Shown here: in pieces, positions 38,801 to 51,200 of the stretch
Layout of the letters: the number at the start of each line of letters is the position of its first letter
Position numbering within the stretch: the first letter of the stretch is position 1
Source of the DNA: Diorhabda sublineata
Taxonomy: Eukaryota; Arthropoda; Insecta; Coleoptera; Chrysomelidae
Direction of reading: 5' to 3'
NCBI RefSeq assembly: GCF_026230105.1
Contig: NC_079482.1
Location: forward strand, 10,726,001-10,790,000
DNA length: 64,000 nt
The notes under the pieces: model-generated
Databases searched by the model: none
Told to the model about the DNA's origin: nothing
Seen by the model: the letters and a program-made list of their open reading frames with translations, nothing else
Program-made: the position numbers and the translations under genes

Positions 38801-39638
38801 TTGAAAATTTTCAAAGTCTATCTTCCTAATTTGAAGTCGAATTTCAACATTTCTCATATATTTGAGTGCGATTGCATCTAACTTTGTCAGATATCATCGA
38901 ATAACATCCATTGGAGCCCATTGAGGTCAACTTTCACTTTGTAATAATTGAAAATTTTCAAAGTCTATCTTCCTAATTTGAAGTAGAATTCCAACATTTC
39001 TCATATATTTGAGTGTGTTTGCATCTAACTTTGTCAAATATCATCGAATAACATCCATTGAAGCCCATTGATGTCAACTGTCACTTTGTGTTAATTGAAA
39101 ATTTTCAAAGTCTATCTTCCTAATTTGAAGTCGAATTTCAACATTTCTCATATATTTGAGTGAGTTTTCATCTAACTTTGTTAGATATCATCGAATAACA
39201 TCCATTGGAGCCCATAGAGGTCAACTGTCACTTTGTAATAATTGAAAATTTTCAAAGTCTATCTTCCTAATTTGAAGTCGAATTTCAACATTTGTCATAT
39301 ATTTGAGTGAGTTTTCATCTAACTTTGTTAGATATCATCGAATAACATCCATTGGAGCCCATAGAGGTCAACTGTCACTTTGTAATAATTGAAAATTTTC
39401 AAAGTCTATCTTCCTAATTTGAAGTCGAATTTCAACATTTCTCATATATTTGAGTGAGATTGCATCTAACTTTGTCAGATATCATCGAATAACATCCATT
39501 GGATCCCATTGAGGTCAACTTTCACTTTGTAATAATTGAAAATTTTTAAAGTCTATCTTCCTAGTTTGGAGTCGAATTTCAACATCTCTCATATATTTGA
39601 GTGAGTTTGCATCTAACTTTGTCAGATATCATCGAATA
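35851..39638 (+). repeat. Mixed L monomers with shifted duplications up to the inversion
   Basis: This stretch reuses a small set of monomer types. About 35,397-35,960 recurs at 37,455-38,018 (offset 2,058, 14 monomers). The next marker TGTTATTTGAAAA is 1,911 bp apart (about 36,151 and 38,062), so one monomer is missing from the second copy. The pair GAGTGCGATTGC/CAACTTTCAC followed by AAGTAGAATTCC/GAGTGTGTTTGC appears at about 36,510-36,670, 36,810-36,960, 37,250-37,400, 38,280-38,430 and 38,870-39,020. The last monomers (39,120-39,638) include GAGTTTTCATC and CATTTGTCAT variants not seen elsewhere. Confidence 0.78.
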
Positions 39639-39740
39639 ACATCCATTGAAGCCCATTGAGGTCAACTGTCACTTTGTGTTAATTGAAAATTTTCAATTAT
39701 TACAAAGTGACAGTTGACCTCAATGGGCTTCAATGGATGT
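39639..39740. repeat. Array inversion junction: 102-bp near-perfect palindrome
   Basis: The two arms of the array meet head-on here. The centre lies between 39,689 and 39,690, inside the perfect 20-bp palindrome TAATTGAAAATTTTCAATTA (39,680-39,699). Pairing bases outward from the centre (i + j = 79,379) gives complementarity out to 39,639/39,740 with only two mismatched pairs, 39,679/39,700 and 39,678/39,701. Those two are where the left arm carries the GTTAATT variant and the right arm the AATAATT variant. Beyond 39,740 the right arm changes to subfamily R and the symmetry degrades. The centre coincides with the dyad TTGAAAATTTTCAA present in most L monomers. This is either a real inversion breakpoint or, less likely, an assembly fold-back join. 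Confidence 0.95.
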
Positions 39741-39795
39741 AAATCGACGAAATCTGAAAAAGTTAGTTGCCAACTAACTCAAATATATAAGAATT
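39690..39795 (-). repeat. Chimeric junction monomer (L sequence passing into R)
   Basis: The first inverted stretch is not plain subfamily R. From 39,690 to about 39,740 it reads TTACAAAGTGACAGTTGACC and on, which is the reverse complement of the L variant with AATAATT and GTCAACTG; R monomers have GACAATCGACC here. Through the segment shared by both subfamilies (CAATGGGCTTCAATGG) it changes identity: from about 39,741 it has the R-specific AAATCGACGA, and by 39,771-39,787 the R-specific CCAACTAACTC. The switch therefore lies within identical sequence, as expected for homologous recombination or gene conversion between L and R monomers. Confidence 0.85.
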
Positions 39796-42700
39796 GATGA
39801 GATTCGACTTGAAATGAGGAAGATAGATTTTGAAATTTTTCATTCAAAACAAAGTGACAATCGACCTCAATGGGTTCCAATGGATGTAAATCGACGATAT
39901 CTGTAAAAGTTAGTTGCCAACTAACTGAAATATATGAGAATTGATGAGATTCGACTTGAAATGAGGAAGATAGACTTTGAAAATTTTCATTCAAAACAAT
40001 GTGACAATCTACCTCAATGGGCTTCAATGGATGTAAATCGACGATATCTGAAAAAGTTAGTTGCCTACTAACTCAAATATATAAGAATTGATGAGATTCG
40101 ACTTGAAATGAGGAATATAGACTTTGAAAATTTTCATTCAAAACAATGTGACAATCGACCTCAATGGGCTTCAATGGATGTAAATCGACGATGTCTGTAA
40201 AAGTTAGTTCCCAACTAACTCAAATATATAAGAATTCATGAGATTCGACTTGAAATGAGGAAGATAGACTTTGAAAATTTTCATTCAAAACAAAGTGACA
40301 ATCGACCTCAATGGGCTTCAATGGATGTAATCGACGATATCTGAAAAAGTTCGTTGCCAACTAACTCAAATATATAAGAATTGATGAGATTCGACTTGGA
40401 ATGAGGAAGATAGACTTTGAAAATTTTCAATCAAAACAAAGTGAAAATCGACCTCAATGGGCTTCAATGGATGTAAATCGATGATATCTGTAAAAGTTAG
40501 TTGCAAACTCACTCAAATATTTGAGAATTGATGAGATTCGACTTGAAATGAGGAAGATAGACTTTGAAAATTTTCATTCAAAACAAAGTGACAATCGACC
40601 TCAATGGGCTCCAATGGATGTAAATCGATGATATCTGTAAAAGTTAGTTGCCAACTAACTCAAATATATGAGAATTGATGAGATTCGACTTGAAATGAGG
40701 AAGTTAGACTTTGAAAATTTTCATTCAAAACAATGTGGCAATCGACTTCAATGGGCTTCAATGGATGTATATCGACGATATATGGGAAAGTTAGTTGCCA
40801 ACTAACTCAAATATATAAGAATTGATGGGATTCGACTTGAAATGAGAAAGATAGACTTTGAAAATTTTCATTCAAAACAAAGTGACAATCGACTTCAATG
40901 GGCTTCAATGGATGTAAATCGACGATGTCTGAAAAAGTTAGTTGCCAACCAACTCAAATATATAAGAATTGATGAGATTCGACTCGAAATGAGGTATATA
41001 GACTTTGAAAATTTTCATGCAAAACAATGTGACAATCGACCTCAATGGGCTTCAATGGATGTAAATCGACGATATCTGAAAAAGTTAAATGCCAACTAAC
41101 TCAAATATATAAGAATTGATGAGATTCGACTTGAAATGAAGAAGATAGACTTTGAAAATTTTCATTCAAAACAATGTGATAATCGACCTCAATGGGCTTC
41201 AATGGATGTAAATCGACGATATATGGGAAAGTTAGTTGCCAACTAACTCAAATATATAAGAATTTATGGGATTCGACTTGAAATGAGGAAGATAGACTTT
41301 GAAAATTTTCATTCAAAACAAAGTGACAATCGACCTCAATGGGCTTCAATGGATGTAACCGACGATATCTGAAAAAGTTAGTTGCCAACTAACTCAAATA
41401 TATAAGAATTAATGAGATTCGACTTGAAATGAGGAAGATAGACTTTGAAAATTTTCAATCAAAACAAAGTGAAAATCGACCTCAATGGGCTTCAATGGAT
41501 GTAAATCGACGATATCTGAAAAAGTTAGTTGCAAACTCACTCAAATATATGAGAATTGATGAGATTCGACTTGAAATGAGGAAGATAGACTTTGAAAATT
41601 TTCATTCAAAACAATGTGACAATCGACCTCAATGGGCTTCAATGGATGTAAGTCGACGATATCTGTAAAAGTTAGTTGCCAACTAACTCAAATATATAAG
41701 AATTGATGAGATTCGACTTAAAATGAGGAAGATAGACTTTGAAAATCTTCATTCAAAACAATGTGACAATCGACCTCAATGGGCTTCAATGGATGTAAAT
41801 CGACGATATATGGGAAAGTCAGTTGCCAACTAACTCAAATATATAAGAATTGATGAGATTCGACTTGAAATGAGGAAGATAGACTTTGAAAATTTTCATT
41901 CAAAACAAAGGGACAATCGACCTCAATGGGCTTCAATGGATGTAAATCGACTATATCTGTAAAAGTTAGTTACCAACTAACTCAAATATATAAGAATTCA
42001 TGAGATTCGATTTGAAATGAGGAAGATAGACTTTGAGAAGTTTCATTCAAAACAAAGTGACAATCGACCTCAATGGGCTTCAATGGATGTAATCGACGAT
42101 ATCTGGAAAAGTTAGTTGCCAACTAACTCAAATATATAAGAATTGATGAGATTCGACTTGGAATGAGGAAGATAGACTTTGAGAAGTTTCAATCAAAACA
42201 AAGTGAAAATCGACCTCAATGGGCTTCAATGGATGTAAATCGACGATATCTGGAAAAGTTACTTGCAAACTCACTCAAATATATGAGACTTGATGAGATT
42301 CGACTTGAAATGAGGAAGATAGACTTTGAAAATTTTCATTCAAAACAAAGTGACAATCGAACTCAATGGGCTCCAATGGATGTAAATCGATGATATCTGT
42401 AAAAGTTAGTTTCCAACTAACTCAAATATATGAGAATTGATGAGATTCGACTTGAAATGAGGAAGTTAGACTTTGAAAATTTTCATTCAAAACAATGTGA
42501 CAGTCGACCTCAATGGGCTTCAATGGATGTAAATCGACGATATCTGAAAAAGTTAGTTGCCAACTAACTCAAATATATAAGAATTGATGAGATTCGACTT
42601 GAAATGAGGAAGATAGACTTTGAAAATTTTCATTCAAATAAATGTGACAAACGACCTCAATGGGCCTCAATGGATGTAAATCGACGATATCTGAAAAAGT

Positions 42701-42796
42701 TAGATGCCAACTAACTCAAATATATAAGAATTGATGAGATTCGACTTGAAATGAGGAATATAGACTTTGAAAATTTTCATGCAAAACAATGTGACA
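39796..42796 (-). repeat. R-subfamily monomers next to the inversion, mixed order
   Basis: About 20 monomers without a simple tandem HOR of their own. Individual segments have partners further right. TGTGGCAATC at about 40,734 recurs at 43,231 (offset 2,497, 17 monomers less two bases) and at 44,113. The block starting at 41,429 recurs at 44,808 (offset 3,379). The TTTGAGAAGTTTC block at about 42,030-42,200 recurs at about 47,170-47,340. One-base-short monomers (GATGTAATCGACG) occur at about 40,324 and 42,085. Confidence 0.78.
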
Positions 42797-44601
42797 ATCG
42801 ACCTCAATGGGCTTCAATGGATGTAAATCGACGATATCTGAAAAAGTTAGTTGCCAACTAACTCAAATATATAAGAATTGATGGGATTCGACTTGAAATG
42901 AGAAAGATAGACTTTGAAAATTTTCATTCAAAACAAAGTGACAATCGACCTCAATGGGCTTCAATGGATGTAAATCGACGATGTCTGAAAAAGTTAGTTG
43001 CCAACTAACTCAAATATATAAGAATTAATGAGATTCGACTTGAAATGAGGAAGATAGACTTTGAAAATTTTCATTAAAAACAATGTGACAATCGACTTCA
43101 ATGGGCTTCAATGGATGTAAATCGACGACATATGGGAAAGTTAGTTGCCAACTAACTCAAATATATAAGAATTGATGAGATTCGACTTGAAATGAGGAAG
43201 ATAGACTTTGAAAATTTTCATTCAAAACAATGTGGCAATCGACTTCAATGGGCTTCAATGGATGTATATCGACGATATATGGGAAAGTTAGTTGCCAACT
43301 AACTCAAATATATAAGAATTGATGGGATTCGACTTGAAATGAGAAAGATAGACTTTGAAAATTTTCATTCAAAACAAAGTGACAATCGACTTCAATGGGC
43401 TTCAATGGATGTAAATCGACGATGTCTGAAAAAGTTAGTTGCCAACCAACTCAAATATATAAGAATTGATGAGATTCGACTCGAAATGAGGTATATAGAC
43501 TTTGAAAATTTTCATGCAAAACAATGTGACAATCGACCTCAATGGGCTTCAATGGATGTAAATCGACGATATCTGAAAAAGTTAGTTGCCAACTAACTCA
43601 AACATATAAGAATTGATGAGATTCGACTTGAAATGAAGAAGATAGACTTTGAAAATTTTCATTCAAAACAATGTGATAATCGACCTCAATGGGCTTCAAT
43701 GGATGTAAATCGACGATATCTGAAAAAGTTAGTTGCCAACTAACTCAAATATATAAGAATTGATGGGATTCGACTTGAAATGAGAAAGATAGACTTTGAA
43801 AATTTTCATTCAAAACAAAGTGACAATCGACCTCAATGGGCTTCAATGGATGTAAATCGACGATGTCTGAAAAAGTTAGTTGCCAACTAACTCAAATATA
43901 TAAGAATTAATGAGATTCGACTTGAAATGAGGAAGATAGACTTTGAAAATTTTCATTAAAAACAATGTGACAATCGACTTCAATGGGCTTCAATGGATGT
44001 AAATCGACGACATATGGGAAAGTTAGTTGCCAACTAACTCAAATATATAAGAATTGATGAGATTCGACTTGAAATGAGGAAGATAGACTTTGAAAATTTT
44101 CATTCAAAACAATGTGGCAATCGACTTCAATGGGCTTCAATGGATGTATATCGACGATATATGGGAAAGTTAGTTGCCAACTAACTCAAATATATAAGAA
44201 TTGATGGGATTCGACTTGAAATGAGAAAGATAGACTTTGAAAATTTTCATTCAAAACAAAGTGACAATCGACTTCAATGGGCTTCAATGGATGTAAATCG
44301 ACGATGTCTGAAAAAGTTAGTTGCCAACCAACTCAAATATATAAGAATTGATGAGATTCGACTCGAAATGAGGTATATAGACTTTGAAAATTTTCATGCA
44401 AAACAATGTGACAATCGACCTCAATGGGCTTCAATGGATGTAAATCGACGATATCTGAAAAAGTTAGTTGCCAACTAACTCAAACATATAAGAATTGATG
44501 AGATTCGACTTGAAATGAAGAAGATAGACTTTGAAAATTTTCATTCAAAACAATGTGATAATCGACCTCAATGGGCTTCAATGGATGTAAATCGACGATA
44601 T
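42797..44601 (-). repeat. 882-bp hexamer HOR, two copies
   Basis: 42,797-43,719 matches 43,679-44,601 at exactly 882 bp (six monomers). Markers are TGTGGCAATC (43,231 and 44,113), TTTTCATTAAAAAC (about 43,068 and 43,950), CGACGACATATGGG, and GCCAACCAACTC, where the usual CAACTAAC has changed by one base. The match ends at GATATCTGAAAAAG in one copy against GATATATGGGAAAG in the other. Confidence 0.88.
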
Positions 44602-47600
44602 ATGGGAAAGTTAGTTGCCAACTAACTCAAATATATAAGAATTTATGGGATTCGACTTGAAATGAGGAATATAGACTTTGAAAATTTTCATTCAAAACAA
44701 AGTGACAATCGACCTCAATGGGCTTCAATGGATGTAACCGACGATATCTGAAAAAGTTAGTTGCCAACTAACTCAAATATATAAGAATTAATGAGATTCG
44801 ACTTGAAATGAGGAAGATAGACTTTGAAAATTTTCAATCAAAACAAAGTGAAAATCGACCTCAATGGGCTTCAATGGATGTAAATCGACGATATCTGAAA
44901 AAGTTAGTTGCAAACTCACTCAAATATATGAGAATTGATGAGATTCGACTTGAAATGAGGAAGATAGACTTTGAAAATTTTCATTCAAAACAATGTGACA
45001 ATCGACCTCAATGGGCTTCAATGGATGTAAATCGACGATATCTGTAAAAGTTAGTTGCCAACTAACTCAAATATATAAGAATTGATGAGATTCGACTTAA
45101 AATGAGGAAGATAGACTTTGAAAATCTTCATTCAAAACAATGTGACAATCGACCTCAATGGGCTTCAATGGATGTAAATCGACGATATATGGGAAAGTCA
45201 GTTGCCAACTAACTCAAATATATAAGAATTGATGAGATTCGACTTGAAATGAGGAAGATAGACTTTGAAAATTTTCATTCAAAACAATGTGACAAACGAC
45301 CTCAATGGGCTTCAATGGATGTAAATCGACGATATCTGAAAAAGTTAGATGCCAACTAACTCAAATATATAAGAATTGATGAGATTCGACTTGAAATGAG
45401 GAATATAGACTTTGAAAATTTTCATGCAAAACAATGTGACAATCGACCTCAATGGGCTTCAATGGATGTAAATCGACGATATCTGAAAAAGTTAGTTGCC
45501 AACTAACTCAAATATATAAGAATTGATGAGATTCGACTTGAAATGAGGAAGATAGACTTTGAAAATTTTCATTCAAAACAAAGTGACAATCGAACTCAAT
45601 GGGCTCCAATGGATGTAAATCGATGATATCTGTAAAAGTTAGTTGCCAACTAACTCAAATATATGAGAATTGATGAGATTCGACTTGAAATGAGGAAGAT
45701 AGACTTTGAAAATTTTCATTCAAAACAATGTGACAGTCGACCTCAATGGGCTTCAATGGATGTAAATCGACGATATCTGAAAAAGTTAGTTGCCAACTAA
45801 CTCAAATATATAAGAATTGATGAGATTCGACTTGAAATGAGGAAGATAGACTTTGAAAATTTTCATTCAAATAAATGTGACAAACGACCTCAATGGGCCT
45901 CAATGGATGTAAATCGACGATATCTGAAAAAGTTAGATGCCAACTAACTCAAATATATAAGAATTGATGAGATTCGACTTGAAATGAGGAATATAGACTT
46001 TGAAAATTTTCATGCAAAACAATGTGACAATCGACCTCAATGGGCTTCAATGGATGTAAATCGACGATATCTGAAAAAGTTAGTTGCCAACTAACTCAAA
46101 TATATAAGAATTGATGGGATTCGACTTGAAATGAGAAAGATAGACTTTGAAAATTTTCATGCAAAACAATGTGACAATCGACCTCAATGGGCTTCAATGG
46201 ATGTAAATCGACGATATCTGAAAAAGTTAGTTGCCAACTAACTCAAATATATAAGAATTGATGAGATTCGACTTGAAATGAGGAAGATAGACTTTGAAAA
46301 TTTTCATTCAAAACAAAGTGACAATCGAACTCAATGGGCTCCAATGGATGTAAATCGATGATATCTGTAAAAGTTAGTTGCCAACTAACTCAAATATATA
46401 AGAATTAATGAGATTCGACTTGAAATGAGGAAGATAGACTTTGAAAATTTTCAATCAAAACAAAGTGAAAATCGACCTCAATGGGCTTCAATGGATGTAA
46501 ATCGACGATATCTGAAAAAGTTAGTTGCAAACTCACTCAAATATATGAGAATTGATGAGATTCGACTTGAAATGAGGAAGATAGACTTTGAAAATTTTCA
46601 TTCAAAACAAAGTGACAATCGACCTCAATGGGCTCCAATGGATGTAAATCGATGATATCTGTAAAAGTTAGTTGCCAACTAACTCAAATATATGAGAATT
46701 GATGAGATTCGACTTGAAATGAGGAAGATAGACTTTGAAAATTTTCATTCAAAACAATGTGACAATCGACCTCAATGGGCTTCAATGGATGTAAATCGAC
46801 GATATCTGTAAAAGTTAGTTGCCAACTAACTCAAATATATAAGAATTGATGAGATTCGACTTAAAATGAGGAAGATAGACTTTGAAAATCTTCATTCAAA
46901 ACAATGTGACAATCGACCTCAATGGGCTTCAATGGATGTAAATCGACGATATATGGGAAAGTCAGTTGCCAACTAACTCAAATATATAAGAATTGATGAG
47001 ATTCGACTTGAAATGAGGAAGATAGACTTTGAAAATTTTCATTCAAAACAAAGGGACAATCGACCTCAATGGGCTTCAATGGATGTAAATCGACTATATC
47101 TGTAAAAGTTAGTTACCAACTAACTCAAATATATAAGAATTCATGAGATTCGATTTGAAATGAGGAAGATAGACTTTGAGAAGTTTCATTCAAAACAAAG
47201 TGACAATCGACCTCAATGGGCTTCAATGGATGTAATCGACGATATCTGGAAAAGTTAGTTGCCAACTAACTCAAATATATAAGAATTGATGAGATTCGAC
47301 TTGGAATGAGGAAGATAGACTTTGAGAAGTTTCAATCAAAACAAAGTGAAAACCGACCTCAATGGGCTTCAATGGATGTAAATCGACGATATCTGGAAAA
47401 GTTACTTGCAAACTCACTCAAATATATGAGACTTGATGAGATTCGACTTGAAATGAGGAAGATAGACTTTGAAAATTTTCATTCAAAACAAAGTGACAAT
47501 CGACCTCAATGGGCTCCAATGGATGTAAATCGATGATATCTGTGAAAGTTAGTTGCCAACTAACTCAAATATGTGAGAATTGATGAGATTCGACTTGACA

Positions 47601-48254
47601 TAAGGAAGATAGACTTTGAAAATTTTCATTCAAAACAATGTGACAAACGACCTCAATGGGCTTCAATGGATGTAAATCGACGATATCTGAAAAAGTTAGA
47701 TGCCAACTAACTCAAATATATAAGAATTGATGAGATTCGACTTGAAATGAGGAATATAGACTTTGAAAATTTTCATGCAAAACAATGTGACAATCGACCT
47801 CAATGGGCTTCAATGGATGTAAATCGACGATATCTGAAAAAGTTAGTTGCCAACTAACTCAAATATATAAGAATTGATGAGATTCGACTTGAAATGAGGA
47901 AGATAGACTTTGAAAATTTTCATTCAAAACAAAGTGACAATCGAACTCAATGGGCTCCAATGGATGTAAATCGATGATATCTGTAAAAGTTAGTTGCCAA
48001 CTAACTCAAATATATGAGAATTGATGAGATTCGACTTGAAATGAGGAAGATAGACTTTGAAAATTTTCATTCAAAACAATGTGACAGTCGACCTCAATGG
48101 GCTTCAATGGATGTAAATCGACGATATCTGAAAAAGTTAGTTGCCAACTAACTCAAATATATAAGAATTGATGAGATTCGACTTGAAATGAGGAAGATAG
48201 ACTTTGAAAATTTTCATTCAAATAAATGTGACAAACGACCTCAATGGGCCTCAA
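44602..48254 (-). repeat. R-subfamily monomers, reshuffled copies of neighbouring HOR pieces
   Basis: About 25 monomers made of segments shared with both sides. The ordered set CAATCGAACTCAATGGGCTCC, then TGTGACAGTCG, then CAAATAAATGTGACAAACG appears near 42,350-42,650, 45,590-45,890 and 47,940-48,240. The TTTGAGAAGTTTC/GGGACAATCG set at about 47,050-47,350 copies about 41,900-42,200. No contiguous tandem duplication could be bounded by eye here. Confidence 0.72.
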
Positions 48255-51200
48255 TGGATGTAAATCGACGATATCTGAAAAAGTTAGATGCCAACTAACT
48301 CAAATATATAAGAATTGATGAGATTCGACTTGAAATGAGGAATATAGACTTTGAAAATTTTCATGCAAAACAATGTGACAATCGACCTCAATGGGCTTCA
48401 ATGGATGTAAATCGACGATATCTGAAAAAGTTAGTTGCCAACTAACTCAAATATATAAGAATTGATGGGATTCGACTTGAAATGAGAAAGATAGACTTTG
48501 GAAATTTTCATTCAAAACAAAGTGACAATCGACCTCAATGGGCTTCAATGGATGTAAATCGACGATGTCTGGAAAAGTTAGTTGCCAACTAACTCAAATA
48601 TATAAGAATTGATGAGATTCGACTTGGAATGAGGAAGATAGACTTTGAAAATTTTCTATCAAAACAAAGTGAAAATCGACCTCAATGGGCTTCAATGGAT
48701 GTAAATCGACGATATCTGAAAAAGTTAGTTGCAAACTCACTCAAATATTTGAGAATTGATGAGATTCGACTTGAAATGAGGAAGATAGACTTTGAAAATT
48801 TTCATTCAAAACAAAGTGACAATCGACCTCAATGGTCTCCAATGAATGTAAATCGATGATATCTGTAAAAGTTAGTTGCCAACTAACTCAAATATATGAG
48901 AATTGATGAGATTCGACTTGAAATGAGGAAGATAGACTTTGAAAATTTTCATTCAAAACAATGTGACAGTCGACCTCAATGGGCTTCAATGGATGTAAAT
49001 CGACGATATCTGAAAAAGTTAGTTGTCAACTAACTCAAATATATAAGAATTGATGAGATTCGACTTGAAATGAGGAAGATAGACTTTGAAAATTTTCATT
49101 CAAATAAATGTGACAAACGACCTCAATGGGCCTCAATGGATGTAAATCGACGATATCTGCAGAAGTTAGATGCCAACTAACTCAAATATATAAGAATTGA
49201 TGAGATTCGACTTGAAATGAGGAATATAGACTTTGAAAATTTTCATGCAAAACAATGTGACAATCGACCTCATTGGGCTTCAATGGATGTAAATCGACGA
49301 TATCTGAAAAAGTTAGTTGCCAACTAACTCAAATATATAAGAATTGATGGGATTCGACTTGAAATGAGAAAGATAGACTTTGAAAATTTTCATTCAAAAC
49401 AAAGTGACAATCGACCTCAATGGGCTTCAATGGATGTAAATCGACGATGTCTGAAAAAGTTAGTTGCCAACTAACTCAAATAAATAAGAAATGATGAGAT
49501 TCGACTTGAAATGAGGAAGATAGACTTTGAAAATTTTCATTCAAAACAAAGGGACAATCGACCTCAATGGGCTTCAATGGATGTAAATCGACGATATCTG
49601 AAAAAGTTAGATGCCAACTAACTCAAATATATAAGAATTGATGAGATTCGACTTGAAATGAGGAATATAGACTTTGAAAATTTTCATGCAAAACAATGTG
49701 ACAATCGACCTCAATGGGCTTCAATGGATGTAAATCGACGATATCTGAAAAAGTTAGTTGCCAACTAACTCAAATATATAAGAATTGATGGGATTCGACT
49801 TGAAATGAGAAAGATAGACTTTGAAAATTTTCATTCAAAACAAAGTGACAATCGACCTCAATGGGCTTCAATGGATGTAAATCGACGATGTCTGGAAAAG
49901 TTAGTTGCCAACTAACTCAAATATATAAGAATTGATGAGATTCGACTTGGAATGAGGAAGATAGACTTTGAAAATTTTCAATCAAAACAAAGTGAAAATC
50001 GACCTCAATGGGCTTCAATGGATGTAAATCGACGATATCTGAAAAAGTTAGTTGCAAACTCACTCAAATATTTGAGAATTGATGAGATTCGACTTGAAAT
50101 GAGGAAGATAGACTTTGAAAATTTTCATTCAAAACAAAGTGACAATCGACCTCAATGGTCTCCAATGAATGTAAATCGATGATATCTGTAAAAGTTAGTT
50201 GCCAACTAACTCAAATATATGAGAATTGATGAGATTCGACTTGAAATGAGGAAGATAGACTTTGAAAATTTTCATTCAAAACAATGTGACAGTCGACCTC
50301 AATGGGCTTCAATGGATGTAAATCGACGATATCTGAAAAAGTTAGTTGTCAACTAACTCAAATATATAAGAATTGATGAGATTCGACTTGAAATGAGGAA
50401 GATAGACTTTGAAAATTTTCATTCAAATAAATGTGACAAACGACCTCAATGGGCCTCAATGGATGTAAATCGACGATATCTGCAGAAGTTAGATGCCAAC
50501 TAACTCAAATATATAAGAATTGATGAGATTCGACTTGAAATGAGGAATATAGACTTTGAAAATTTTCATGCAAAACAATGTGACAATCGACCTCATTGGG
50601 CTTCAATGGATGTAAATCGACGATATCTGAAAAAGTTAGTTGCCAACTAACTCAAATATATAAGAATTGATGGGATTCGACTTGAAATGAGAAAGATAGA
50701 CTTTGAAAATTTTCATTCAAAACAAAGTGACAATCGACCTCAATGGGCTTCAATGGATGTAAATCGACGATGTCTGAAAAAGTTAGTTGCCAACTAACTC
50801 AAATAAATAAGAAATGATGAGATTCGACTTGAAATGAGGAAGATAGACTTTGAAAATTTTCATTCAAAACAAAGGGACAATCGACCTCAATGGGCTTCAA
50901 TGGATGTAAATCGACGATATCTGTAAAAGTTAGTTGCCAACTAACTCAAATATATAAGAATTGATGAGATTCGACTTGAAATGAGGAATATAGACTTTGA
51001 AAATTTTCATGCAAAACAATGTGACAATCGACCTCAATGGGCTTCAATGGATGTAAATCGACGATATCTGAAAAAGTTAGTTGCCAACTAACTCAAATAT
51101 ATAAGAATTGATGGGATTCGACTTGAAATGAGAAAGATAGACTTTGAAAATTTTCATTCAAAACAAAGTGACAATCGACCTCAATGGGCTTCAATGGATG

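Larger units (their letters stand above)
1..39689 (+). repeat. 147-bp satellite array, subfamily L (about 270 monomers)
   Basis: Tandem head-to-tail monomers with a 147-bp period: TTTGTCAGATATC recurs at 1, 148 and so on to the junction. The consensus is about 31% G+C. Landmarks in order are CAGATATCATCGAATAAC, CCATTGAAGCCCATTGAGG, TCAACTGTCACTTTG, a switchable GTTAATT or AATAATT, the dyad TTGAAAATTTTCAA, AGTCTATCTTCCTAATTTG, GTCGAATTTCAAC, and a variable block ending in CATATATTTGAGTGAG. Recognisable subtypes at that block are CATTTCTCAT, CATTTTTCAT, CATGTCTTAT, CATTTTCCAT and CATTTTTTGAAT. Length variants are 146 bp (ATCATGAATTAC, one base lost) and 145 bp (TTTTCAGTC for TTTTCAAAGTC). No gene, transposon or unique spacer interrupts it. 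The left end is cut by the window. A centromeric or pericentromeric location is inferred from the repeat architecture only. Confidence 0.97.
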
